Positions 52,246-62,664 of a DNA stretch of 64,000 bases are shown in pieces. The DNA lies in the NCBI GenBank assembly GCA_030220185.1, contig JASPKZ010004202.1, forward strand, positions 310,001 through 374,000, read 5' to 3'. Origin of the DNA: Diploptera punctata (Eukaryota; Arthropoda; Insecta; Blattodea; Blaberidae). The notes beneath the pieces were generated by a model, which saw nothing but the letters and a program-made list of their open reading frames with translations, did not search any database and was not told the origin of the DNA. The translations under genes and the position numbers were made by a program. How positions within the stretch are numbered: position 1 is the first letter of the stretch; every line of letters starts with the position of its first letter.

Positions 52246-52575
52246 AATTCACGCTACCCATGTAAGGTCTACATATTTTAATGTTACTTGTTCAGTGTTT
52301 AGTAATATACTTAGAGATTACATAAAAACAACAGGAGGTTTGTAAATTAAATGTACTCGGTAAAGACCTACGACCCACCATGATGGCGGGTCAGGTAAGC
52401 TATGATAAATCAATAATAACGGATTTTCGCCGCAGTTAAAACCAAATTAACAAAATGTGATGTTGTGGCTTCTGTGCGATTTTATCAGAGACCAAAGTTC
52501 AGGATCAGCTCTTTCTGGGAATCAGGCTATAGTCTGCTCATCTAAAAAATGTAACACCCCTATGTAATAACAAAC
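52246..52575. other. No gene seen
   Basis: No repeat partner apart from AACAACAGGAGGTTTG, which resembles 24992. Confidence 0.4.
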
Positions 52576-52580
52576 AGTCC

Positions 52581-52634
<54 letters not shown>

Positions 52635-52770
52635 GTCATTATTATTATTGTCGTTACTATTGTTGTTATCGTTATTATTGTTGTTATTATTATTGTTGTC
52701 ATTATTGTTGTTATTTTTGTTGTCATTATTATTGTTATCATCGTCGTTATTATTATTATTATTATTATGT
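52576..52770. repeat. (ATT)n with GTT/GTC variants
   Basis: About 195 bp; pure for 60 bp, then interspersed with TTGTTGTT, GTCATT and ATCGTC. Ends at a SINE-C. Confidence 0.9.
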
Positions 52771-53145
52771 CGGCAATGGTTATGCTCCTTGCCTCTGGTC
52801 ACGAGGGTCGCGGATTCAAACCCGGCCGGGGTTGATGGATTTTTAGGATGGAAAAATCGAAGGAGCAAGTCCTCCGGGAGGGACTTAATCCGTGGGTCCC
52901 GAGTCTGAAGATTTTCAGGCTCATAAAAGATCCTTAAGCCTGAATGAAAAGGCCTCAAAGCAAAATTTACCGAATTTTTCCGTCCTAGTACTACCTTGGT
53001 TTCCTAGATGTCAGTAGGAGGCGGAACGCTGTCCACGGACCACTCAAATGACATCTATACAAAAACAAGTGTAACTAAATTAGTATGGTTCAAATTCTTC
53101 CCAGGAGGGGGAGAGCGCATAAGGGAAACATGGGCTTATAAGAAG
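52770..53145 (+). mobile_element. SINE-C with damaged head
   Basis: GTCGGCAATGGTTATGCTCC lacks the CGCGGTGGACTAG of the A box. The rest is normal: GATTCAAACCCGGCCGGGGT, TCCGGGAGGGACTTAATCCG, ending ACATGGGCTTATAAG. Confidence 0.85.
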
Positions 53146-53204
53146 AAGATTATTGTTAACGTTATTATTGTTATTATTATTATTATTATTATTTATATTA
53201 CTAT

Positions 53205-53460
53205 ATTATTATTTTCCCAGTTATATTATATGGTTGTGAAACATGGACTCTTACTTTAAGGGAGGAGAAAAGATTACATGTACATGTGAATAAATTTCTT
53301 AGGAAAATGTTTGGACCAAAGAGAGATGAACAGACAGGCGAATGGGGAAGACTACATAACAGTGAGCTACATGACATTCATAGGAAAACAGATATAATAA
53401 GAACAGTTAAGTCTCGTAGACTACAATGGACAGGACATCTGCCACAAATGGGGAACTATT
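53205..53460 (+). mobile_element. LINE-alpha ORF2 fragment
   Basis: LYGCETWTLTLREEKRLHVH, VNKFLRKMFGPKRDEQTGEW, GRLHNSELHDIHRKTDIIRT, RRLQWTGHLPQMGN. Preceded by the ATT tract 53160-53215. It meets an inverted LINE-alpha at 53460. Confidence 0.82.
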
Positions 53461-54005
53461 GTTTTCTAATCATTCTCTCTGTAATCTACTTCCCTCAAAT
53501 CATCGATAATGTTATTCTCCCACCTCATTCTTGGTCTACCAACTAGGTATTTCCTTTTTTTTTTTTTACAAGAAGTTTCTATGCTCTCTTTCATTCTCCA
53601 TTCGTGCAACATGTCGCACCCATCGCTGTTTACGGTATTTAACCGTTCTTATTTTATCTGATTACATATAAAGACCATGTGTGTCACCGTTTGTAGTCTT
53701 CTCCATTCACCTGTCTGTTCATCTCTCTTTGGTCCAAAACATTTTCTAAGAACTTTATTCTCAAATACTCGTAATCTTTTCTCCTCCCTTAAAGTAAGAG
53801 TCCGTGTTTCGCATCCATATAATATAACTGGTAGAATAATAGTTTTATATATTTTCAGTTTAACGTTTTTTGAAAGGAGTTGGGACGTCAAGAGTCTCTG
53901 CAATGCATAATAGCACGCATTTCCAGAATTGAGCCTATGTTTAATTTCTTTGTGCATCTCATTCCTGTTTGTGATTATTGTTCCTAGGTATTTGAATTCA
54001 GACGT
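53455..54005 (-). mobile_element. LINE-alpha ORF2 C-terminus, inverted to the previous copy
   Basis: Minus: SEFKYLGTIITNRNEMHKEI, HRLNSGNACYYALQRLLTSQ, LPVILYGCETRTLTLREEKR, RVFENKVLRKCFGPKRDEQT, then HTWSLYVIR-type sequence and GRPRMRWENNIIDDLREVDY near 53480-53530. Head-on junction with 53205-53460. Confidence 0.82.
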
Positions 54006-54079
54006 TATTCAAAATTTCACTACGAGGGAAGACATTCTCTCATGAACTTTCAGCCAGGATGGAACCTGTGTCCATACAG

Positions 54080-54245
54080 CAATATGAGAAAATTTTTGTA
54101 CCTACAAAAATAGCATCTCCAGGTTGAGAAAAACAGCTATAATGGCCGGGGGACACGTTATTCTGACCACATGTCACTTCTGTACTGGCTCAATATTTAT
54201 ATGCAACTCTGTGATTGACTAATGTGGATACGTGATCTACTGAGG
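54080..54245 (+). mobile_element. SINE-D fragment, diverged
   Basis: ATCTCCAGGTTGAGAAAAAC AGCTATAATGGCCGGGGGAC, TGACCACATGTCACTTC. The head is replaced by unrelated sequence. Confidence 0.6.
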
Positions 54246-54339
54246 AATTCGCTTCTTAATGCTGTTGCTGCGTGACGGACATCCTCTTCTTATGCTCAGT
54301 TACAAAATGCAAGGAAACGCCTACTATGTTATATATACT

Positions 54340-54985
54340 GAGCCGCATTACATCCGCGTCAAAGAAGTTGTCCAAACAATCAGGCGCTCTTGCTCCGATA
54401 CCAAGTTTTCTTCTTCTTCCTCTTTGCATGAAAGCTGGCAGTTTGTTGCGTGTTTATTCAGTTCGGGTCCAGGATATAGTGACGTCCTTCCATCGGAGTT
54501 GTGGTCTTCCTAATGGCCTATTCTCCTTAGGTGTCCAGTCACTAATCTACTGTTCTCCATTCTATCTATGTGATCGTTCCAATTTAGTCTTCCATCATTT
54601 ATCCAGAGGTTTATAGGTTCAATTTCACATTCTTGTCTAATAACAGAGCTGCGAATTTTATGTCTCAGCGATTTTACTTAAAACTTTTACTTCAGTTGTT
54701 TCATTGATTTGTTTTGTTTTTTGAGTTTCTGTTCAGCATTCACAACCATATGTTAGAACTGGTCTTATGACAGATTTGTATATTCTTACTTTTGTATCTA
54801 TTCTTAAATTTTTATTTTTGCAAACAGTATTGTTTAAACATCCCGATATTTTGTTTGCATTATTTGCTTGAAGGAGGATTTCATCTGTTATTCTGTTACT
54901 GCTATTAATTTCTACTCCTAAATATTTATATTTCATGACCTGTTCTATACTTTTCCCTTCCATTTCTAATTAACACAGCGTGGGT
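54340..54985 (-). mobile_element. LINE-gamma-type ORF2 C-terminus
   Basis: 76-codon minus frame: MEGKSIEQVMKYKYLGVEIN, SSNRITDEILLQANNANKIS, CLNNTVCKNKNLRIDTKVRI, YKSVIRPVLTYGCEC-stop. Further down: KILSSVIRQECEIEPINLWI-type sequence, LNWNDHIDRMENSRLVTGHL and R.GRP. It ends in (GAA)n (54408-54420). Confidence 0.78.
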
Positions 54986-55274
54986 CCTTGGATATTGCCA
55001 TTGATTTTGTTTTGTTTATTGAGATTTTCATGTTATATTTTATTGCAATGATTCTAAATTTGTGTAATAGCATTTGTAAGTCATTTTCACTTGTATATCA
55101 GATAATTCGAAGTAACGAAGGCAGATCAGAAAAATCCCTACGATGGATTAGGTGTGCGAGACCCAAGAAATTTGATGTCTAGGGCATAAGCTAACAATAG
55201 GTTTACTGCCTGCTATTGTGCTCTCGAGCCATTTTAATAAACTTCTGAGACTGTTTCATGAGTACAATATTTAA

Positions 55275-55276
55275 TA

Positions 55277-55358
<82 letters not shown>

Positions 55359-55480
55359 CTTTATTTTAGCTAGCAGAGATAAGGCCATAAGGCCTTCTCT
55401 TCCACTCAACCAGCGAATAGTAGAATTATACAAAAATTACATAGATATTACAATTTTAAGCTATTGTTAAAATACAGACT
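55275..55480 (-). mobile_element. LINE-delta 3' UTR stub with (ATT)n tail
   Basis: (TAA)n 55275-55358, then GCTTTATTTTAGCTAGCAGA, GATAAGGCCATAAGGCCTTC, TCTTCCACTCAACCAGCGAA and TAATATCTATGTAATTTTTG-type UTR on minus. Nearly identical to 36778-37010, but no coding part remains. Confidence 0.8.
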
Positions 55481-56490
55481 AAACAAAATTAAACCGTTTT
55501 ATACTATGTTAACATGTACATACATTTAAAAAGATCGGTTAGTTGATTTTAAAAGTTAGGAATATATATGTCTCTTTCCCTCTAATGAGGGTTGAAAGGC
55601 GGTCGGCTTTTGTTAAGTGACTCTCAGAAGGGTGGTTGAAACCGAAGATTTTTTGTAAGTTCCAGGGATTGAGGCCATTAAAGCATGGCACGAACCGCAA
55701 CACATGTATTCGACTGTGAAAGAAAATTGCACAAGGTTTGTGAATGATTAATACAGTTCAATGCGTAGAACCGCGTGCACCGGAGATTCACAGCGATAAC
55801 AGCCTCCCTCTCTTCATGCCCCGTTCGCCTTCACCCTTAGGTTCTAGCTGTATATTCTTCAAATAATATATAAAATAGTGCTATATAAATGATCATTTTT
55901 CTGCCATTGTTTCTGCGTTGTCTACATTCTTCTTCGTGTTTTCATGTGCGACGTTCTTAAGCATTTTAAAACAAAAGTTATCACGAAGTTTGTGTGTCCT
56001 CTTTTACGCCGTGCACTCGATACAATTTATTATGGCCCTTTATTTGAGTATGATTGTTTTTAATCTCCATTCATACTTTTTTGTGGGAAGGGGATAGGTA
56101 GAATATAATTCGAGTTGTGGTAGTTCCCCTGTGAAGTGTATTTAAATGCAGCATGGAGATGGACCTGTTAAGACAGGATATTTGTTTAATCCACGGCGAT
56201 CAGAGAGACACATGCGATTAATCAATCAAACCCGGTGACAGCGGCCGCTGCTCCAGACTTACTTATTTAATACCACCAGCCATTGTTGCCAAGGAACTAG
56301 TCTATTGTTGTTACTCACAATGTCGTAATTATTAGGAAAAACAAAATTAATACTTTGTGTGCGGATTCTTTTTCAAAAGAAAAATTCCTCAAAGTAAAAC
56401 TATTTTCTATAAGTTAAGATAGTGTCTTAACGCCAGGGATCTCCTATTGCTATAGAGCATATGTAACTACCAAATTCAAGTTTTACAATA
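55481..56490. other. 1-kb apparently unique region, possible regulatory DNA
   Basis: No repeat partner inside the window. 56205-56290 contains ATGCGATTAATCAATCAAAC and GCGGCCGCTGCTCCAG; TTAATCAATCA resembles Hox/Exd or other homeodomain sites. Only suggestive. Confidence 0.3.
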
Positions 56491-56494
56491 GAAT

Positions 56495-56628
56495 AGAATA
56501 GATTTATTTAGCCTGGTGGAGTTAAGACCATGTGGCCTTATCTTCCACTCACCAGGACAAACATATGTTACATATAAATACAAAAAATTACAATAATAGT
56601 ACATACTAAACAATTAATTATCTATATT
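56495..56628 (-). mobile_element. LINE-delta-like 3' stub, diverged
   Basis: ATTTATTTAGCCTGGTGGAG TTAAGACCATGTGGCCTTAT, CTTCCACTCACCAGGACA. The hairpin arms are mutated (GACCATGTGGCC), and the tail AATAGAATAGAATAG is (AATAG)n rather than (ATT)n, so this is a sister subfamily. Confidence 0.65.
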
Positions 56629-56629
56629 T

Positions 56630-56880
56630 AATTAATGTTGGGAAGTAAACATTATGAGGTATAATCATTAAAAATCATCGGAGAAACATATTGTTTAAAT
56701 AACTCACCTCATAGGATTCATGCTTCCATGATATCGCGATTTCAAACATAATCATGTTCATCGTCAGTTATGGCTGACGATGAACATGACTATGTTTGAA
56801 ATCGCGATATCATGGAAGCATGAATCCTATGAGGTGAGTTATTTAAACAATATGTTCTCCGATGATTTTTAATTAATTAT
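56630..56880. repeat. PAL-1 palindrome, nearly complete
   Basis: Arms contain CATCGGAGAA.CATATTGTTT, CTCACCTCATAGGATTCATG, TTCCATGATATCGCGATTTC and CATGTTCATCGTC. Centre AGTTATGGCT at about 56766-56775. Left arm about 135 bp, right arm about 105 bp, truncated at CCGATGATTTTT. Confidence 0.88.
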
Positions 56881-56919
56881 CTGTCAAATTGAATAATAAT
56901 GAAAATAATGTTTCATAAC

Positions 56920-57459
56920 ACAGGTCAACATGATTTTGTCTCATGAGCACCAATAGTTGTACTTAATGCAGTTTTTTATCGTGTTTTCAAATATGTATTC
57001 GGAATTTCTCCATCGCCCACAGTTTTTTTTATTTCAATTTAAATTAATGGATTTAAATAATTATTTTTTTAATAAACGTTTTTTTCGTTCATTGTAAAAA
57101 TAAACAAATGAGCTAACTCAGGGGATTTCAGCTATGGAAAAGACATATCAAGGCAAATGGAATCCTAATATGCTGGCCGATTATTGTTGGACCATCAAGA
57201 GGGATGCTCCACAGTCGAAATATAGCACAAAATCGTAATTTCTTACTTTCTAGGTGAGTCTGAATGTTCGAATATTGTGTAGTTACGAATGTAGAAAATA
57301 TTAAAGTGTTTGAAATTATAAATGCCTGTCTGTCGGAAACCTTGTGTGATGGAGAAAAACCGATATCATATTTGAATTCAGGAGAAAAAAATACTCTCAG
57401 AAACCCATTTTTTTTTTCTGAGACAAAAAAAAAGAGTATTTTTTGTTGCTCAGTGTTAT
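56920..57459 (+). mobile_element. TIR-M element
   Basis: Ends AACACAGGTCAACATG and TTGCTCAGTGTTA. Frames MEKTYQGKWNPNMLADYCWT and FEYCVVTNVENIKVFEIINA both present. Confidence 0.85.
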
Positions 57460-57879
57460 ACAATTATATGCAATTAAAATGAAACTAATGAGAGAATCTG
57501 TACACAAACGAATAACAGCTCGAATCTACTATATATAAAATGAAAAAAAAAAGTATGTAAAAAGTAATAAGCAGTAATGAATTAATCTATCGGTTATATA
57601 TAAGACATTAGGTACATATATTGACAAATCTTAGTACCATTTTTATTAAATAATGAAAAAACAAATTATTAATTGTTAAAAAAGTAATTTTAGTGAGTTA
57701 TTTCCCTTAATAATTTTATTATCAATTTGTTTATGAAAGATGGTAAAGTTTTACCTATAAAATAAAATTTTGCTCATAGAATTTTTTTTCTACACTACAG
57801 TAGAATTTCTTTGATGCTATAGTAATTTCATTCTTCTAAAAAAATCTGTCTTTCGTATTTTCTTCCGTATACACCATTC
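57460..57879. other. No gene seen
   Basis: Very AT-rich; CTTCCGTATACACCATT leads straight into the satellite. Confidence 0.45.
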
Positions 57880-59918
57880 TCCTAACCCCAACCGTACGTA
57901 CATCGGGATCGTACCAATTTATAAAACAGGAGATAAAACTGATTCCAACAAGTACAGGGTTTCTTCAAAGTCTTGACTGGAAGCACGAATGGGGTTGGAA
58001 TATTTCTCCTAACCCCAACCGTACGTACATCGGGATCGTACCAATTTATAAAACAGGAGATAAAACTGATTCCAACAAGTACAGGGTTTCTTCAAAGTCT
58101 TGACTGGAAGCACGAATGGGGTTGGAATATTTCTCCTAACCCCAACCGTACGTACATCGGGATCGTACCAATTTATAAAACAGGAGATAAAACTGATTCC
58201 AACAAGTACAGGGTTTCTTCAAAGTCTTGACTGGAAGCACGAATGGGGTTGGAATATTTCTCCTAACCCCAACCGTACGTACATCGGGATCGTACCAATT
58301 TATAAAACAGGAGATAAAACTGATTCCAACAAGTACAGGGTTTCTTCAAAGTCTTGACTGGAAGCACGAATGGGGTTGGAATATTTCTCCTAACCCCAAC
58401 CGTACGTACATCGGGATCGTACCAATTTATAAAACAGGAGATAAAACTGATTCCAACAAGTACAGGGTTTCTTCAAAGTCTTGACTGGAAGCACGAATGG
58501 GGTTGGAATATTTCTCCTAACCCCAACCGTACGTACATCGGGATCGTACCCATTTATAAAACAGGAGATAAAACTGATTCCAACAAGTACAGGGTTTCTT
58601 CAAAGTCTTGACTGGAAGCACGAATGGGGTTGGAATATTTCTCCTAACCCCAACCGTACGTACATCGGGATCGTACCAATTTATAAAACAGGAGATAAAA
58701 CTGATTCCAACAAGTACAGGGTTTCTTCAAAGTCTTGACTGGAAGCACGAATGGGGTTGGAATATTTCTCCTAACCCCAACCGTACGTACATCGGGATCG
58801 TACCAATTTATAAAACAGGAGATAAAACTGATTCCAACAAGTACAGGGTTTCTTCAAAGTCTTGACTGGAAGCACGAATGGGGTTGGAATATTTCTCCTA
58901 ACCCCAACCGTACGTACATCGGGATCGTAACCAATTTATAAAACAGGAGATAAAACTGATTCCAACAAGTACAGGGTTTCTTCAAAGTCTTGACTGGAAG
59001 CACGAATGGGGTTGGAATATTTCTCCTAACCCCAACCGTACGTACATCGGGATCGTACCAATTTATAAAACAGGAGATAAAACTGATTCCAACAAGTACA
59101 GGGTTTCTTCAAAGTCTTGACTGGAAGCACGAATGGGGTTGGAATATTTCTCCTAACCCCAACCGTACGTACATCGGGATCGTACCAATTTATAAAACAG
59201 GAGATAAAACTGATTCCAACAAGTACAGGGTTTCTCAAAGTCTTGACTGGAAGCACGAATGGGGTTGGAATATTTCTCCTAACCCCAACCGTACGTACAT
59301 CGGGATCGTACCAATTTATAAAACAGGAGATAAAACTGATTCCAACAAGTACAGGTTTCTTCAAAGTCTTGACTGGAAGCACGAATGGGGTTGGAATATT
59401 TCTCCTAACCCCAACCGTACGTACATCGGGATCGTACCAATTTATAAAACAGGAGATAAAACTGATTCCAACAAGTACAGGGTTTCTTCAAAGTCTTGAC
59501 TGGAAGCACGAATGGGGTTGGAATATTTCTCCTAACCCCAACCGTACGTACATCGGATCGTACCAATTTATAAAACAGGAGATAAAACTGATTCCAACAA
59601 GTACAGGGTTTCTTCAAAGTCTTGACTGGAAGCACGAATGGGGTTGGAATATTTTTCCTAACCCCAACCGTACGTACATCGGGATCGTACCAATTTATAA
59701 AACAGGAGATAAAACTGATTCCAACAAGTACAGGGTTTCTTCAAAGTCTTGACTGGAAGCACGAATGGGGTTGGAATATTTCTCCTAACCCCAACCGTAC
59801 GTACATCGGGATCGTACCAATTTATAAAACAGGAGATAAAACTGATTCCAACAAGTACAGGGTTTCTTCAAAGTCTTGACTGGAAGCACGAATGGGGTTG
59901 GAATATTTTTTTCACTCA
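57880..59918. repeat. 127-bp satellite array, 16 copies, LINE RT-derived monomer
   Basis: Monomers start TCCTAACCCCAACCGTACGT every 127 bp (57880, 58007, 58134 and so on). Copies are nearly identical, with single-base indels near 58928, 59236, 59355 and 59555. Each contains ATCGTACCAATTTATAAAAC AGGAGATAAAACTGATTCCA, which translates to IVPIYKTGDKTDSNKYR, an early non-LTR RT block. Because 127 is not a multiple of three, the frame shifts every unit and gives serial 85-codon frames that are not genes. The last copy runs into TTTTTTTCACTCATCTC. Confidence 0.95.
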
Positions 59919-60308
59919 TCTCACTCATTAAAAAAAAAACATGAAAATGCTTTTCCCAAAAATGCACAAAATTTTCGAAAATTGTGCTTAAATTTGGGAT
60001 AATCTGCCGAAAAATTGGTATCCAGACTAATTCCTTTCCTCCTGCGTCCCGAAGTCTCGGTCACTCCATGTGGGTTTCGTGGTGGACGAAACGGGACAAG
60101 TTTTTCTCGGGGTCTTCTCCCATATTCCCCTGCCACAATTGTATTCCACCATTTCTCCACACTCATCTCATTCATTTCGTTCATTTGCCCCTGTGATGAT
60201 GCGTCAGGTGTGGTCGGTCGCCACTCTTGTCATTCACGGACCTCTACATAAGCGACTTCATCTCATCTCATCCCACGATCAAACCCTGAGTTGGACATTG
60301 AGTTGAGT
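59919..60308. other. Unassigned, perhaps repeat-derived
   Basis: Less AT-rich than average; CTCATCTCACTCATT and TCATCTCATCTCATCCCACG runs. Open plus frames overlap in all three phases, which suggests no selection for one. No partner in the window. Confidence 0.35.
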
Positions 60309-60309
60309 T

Positions 60310-60715
60310 GAGGATATTATCCAATATATAAAAATGCATGTTTGCTTGTTCGTATGTTATGCGCTGCCATACCGTTCATCCGATTGTGATGGGATTTTTT
60401 TGCAAAATGTTCAGCAAATTTCCGGGATGAACATAGACTATAAGAGAGTTGTGATACTCAACTCCTACGCCCTTAAAAACGTGAAAAACGTTAAAAATTC
60501 CCATTTTGACGTTTAAATGGCTTACGCTGCCTAAACCATAACAAATATATCAAATTAATGTACACAGAATTGAATATCTCAAAAAATTCTACAAAAAAAT
60601 CCGCGACAGCATATGTTTATCTCTTACGGATAACTCACAATAACCGTTTTTGTCTTTCATTGATGCCTGAAAATCGGGATAAATAGATCCCGGGGAACGC
60701 CAGGTAATCAGGTGT
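60310..60715 (+). mobile_element. Helitron-like element, short
   Basis: TATATAAAAATGCATGTTTG CTTGTTCG, CATACCGTTCATCCGATTGT, GAACATAGACTATAAGAGAG, AAATGGCTTACGCTGCCTAA, hairpin CCCGGGGAACGCCAGG with TAATCAGG. Same order as 48934-50330, minus one internal repeat and the HEL units. Confidence 0.65.
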
Positions 60716-60729
60716 CTGTTATATAAAGG

Positions 60730-61110
60730 CTAATGTGTTAATATTTGTGATTTGTAAACTTCTAAACCACTCAACGGATCTTTATGAAAATGTGTACAAA
60801 CAGATTTTCAGTTACGGGGAATGTTTAGCTGCTGCTATGCTCTAAAGCTGTAAGGTATAGCAGTTCACCTGAAACGAAAATTTAAAAATCCCTTTAGTTT
60901 GTTGCAATTTTTAATATTTCACAACGAAACTCAGTATATGCTATTGGAATAACCAAACATAGATATTGTCGAAAAATCAGCGAAATCCGACCATTAGAAA
61001 TGGAGGTTTACCTGAAATCCGAAATTAAAAATTGACTCCAACAACCGTCATGTTTGTTTCATCGCAAATTATATCATACAATTTAATTAACCCTTAATTT
61101 TCTTTTAACT
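60730..61110 (+). mobile_element. Helitron-like repeat, partner of 48080-48400
   Basis: TAAACTTCTAAACCACTCAA, TATAGCAGTTCACCTGAAAC, CACAACGAAACTCAGTATAT, ACCTGAAATCCGAAATTAAA, CGTCATGTTTGTTTCATCGC. No coding sequence. Confidence 0.55.
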
Positions 61111-61224
61111 TAATCAATTAAAATAAATACACATATATCTATTTACGGTATTAACATTTTCCAATACTGTTATTTTAACACAGTTCCAATAATGGATCAT
61201 ATTATAATATTATAGTGATATTGT

Positions 61225-61535
61225 GAAGAGAAAAATTAATTCCTGAACCAGGAATCGAACCGTGGACCTCTAGTTCCCCGTACTAGTGTGCAGCCCACTA
61301 CACCATTCTAGACTTGGCACAAACATTAACAATTCTTTCCACATTTCTAAACGAAGCCAGCCGTTGGCGATGGCAGTGACACCTACCTGACAGCGGACGA
61401 AACGAGAATTATAGATTTGTATATGTGGAAAGAATTGTTAATGTTTGTGCCAAGTCTAGAATGGTGTAGTGGGCTGCACACCAGAACGGAGAACTAGAGG
61501 TCCACGGTTCGATTCCTGGTTCAGACATTATTTTT
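61225..61535. repeat. Head-to-head tRNA-like sequences forming an inverted repeat
   Basis: The minus copy (61340-61230) and plus copy (61425-61530) both read GCCAAGTCTAGAATGGTGTA GTGGGCTGCACAC ... ACTAGAGGTCCACGGTTCGA TTCCTGGTTCAG. Stem about 110 bp, loop about 75 bp (CGTTGGCGATGGCAGTGACA inside). B box GGTTCGATTCC is intact in both. Probably two SINE heads or a palindromic element built from one. Confidence 0.82.
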
Positions 61536-61539
61536 TCTT

Positions 61540-62160
61540 CTTCTCTTCTTCTACTACAAGGTTTAGGCTATGCAGCCTGTTCCGGCGATGTTAAAAGTGG
61601 AGTTCATCTTCTACGTGGTCGGCCAACATCTCTTTTTCCTCTGGAGTTATACAGGAAGGTCCTTTCTGGTATTCTTTCGTTATTCATTCTCATTAAGTCT
61701 TCTGTCCATTTCTTATTATTTTCGCTGATTTTAACTTCAATTTTATATATATTTAATTCTTCTCGTATAGTTTCATTCCTTATTCTATCCGCTCTTGTGC
61801 ATCCTTTCACATTATGTAAAAACAGCATTTCCGCAGTCTGTATCCTGCTTTTATCCCTTGATTTCATTATCCAATTTTCACTTCCATACAACAACAAAGG
61901 AACAGCCATTGTTTTATATAATTTAAGTTTCGTATCTTTCCTTGTTTTCCGACCTAAGGTTCTTTTTATGGTTCCACAAATAGCCTGAAATTTATTTACT
62001 TTATTTTCCATATCTTTATTTTCTCTATAAGTTATATCACATCCTAAATATTGGAAATGTGATATTTGTTCTATTATTTTGTTATCCAGTACAATTTTTG
62101 ATCTCATTCCATATTTACCAATAAATGCCATTACCTTTGACTTATTCATTGATATTTTAT
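61540..62160 (-). mobile_element. LINE-gamma ORF2 C-terminus, 181 intact codons, GAA tail
   Basis: MNKSKVMAFIGKYGMRSKIV, FQYLGCDITYRENKDMENKV, AICGTIKRTLGRKTRKDTKL, YKTMAVPLLLYGSENWIMKS, RIQTAEMLFLHNVKGCTRAD, EDLMRMNNERIPERTFLYNS, GKRDVGRPRRR-stop, then CGCCGGAACAGGCTGCATAG and a GAAGAAGAGAAGAAG tail at 61555-61540. RTE-type post-RT domain; the copy is 5' truncated just downstream of YADD. Confidence 0.86.
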
Positions 62161-62664
62161 AATTATATCTATTGGCTATTAACTATTAATTTAAATTTAA
62201 ATTAATTTTTCTTTTCACAATATCATTATAATAGATCTATTTAATTTATTATTAGGCGTAGAGGCGCATGGCGGGGTATTCGCTAGTAAATTATAGATAC
62301 TAAATAAGGGAGAAGTGTCCCTGCGACCTGGTAACACTGGATACTCAACTCGGAGGGGCTCAGTGCGCAATGTTATTAAAGACAGGTGTAGTGCGTGACT
62401 TGAAAGCTGCGCATGAGGCGAGGAGATTAGCCATCCACGAAGCGTGCACAGAGAGTAATCTAGGAGAGCTTAAGCCAGCCTTAAGTCTGCCTACACACCC
62501 TGCTGCAACCCACATTGCTATTCATTTTAAATTCTAAAACTATATCTCATTTGCAACTTTACAAATTATTATAAAAAAAATGCCACATTTGTTCTCAACC
62601 TCCTTCGTTTCGTCTCCAAGTGACATCTCTTCAAAACACATTCAAGTAGATTCCGGTATTCCCG
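62161..62664. other. No supported gene
   Basis: 62260-62520 is GC-richer (GTAGAGGCGCATGGCGGGGT and so on) with no coding frame and no partner here. Confidence 0.35.

Noticed and set aside
57880..59918. CRISPR-like regularly spaced repeats
   Set aside because: The whole 127-bp monomer repeats with no variable spacers, the genome is eukaryotic, and there are no cas genes.
57973..59931. Serial 85-codon frames with identical sequence
   Set aside because: Products of a 127-bp satellite whose period shifts frame; each ends at the same stop. Not genes.
60015..60306. Three overlapping plus frames of about 78 codons
   Set aside because: All three phases are open and none has a recognisable motif or splice context; composition effect.
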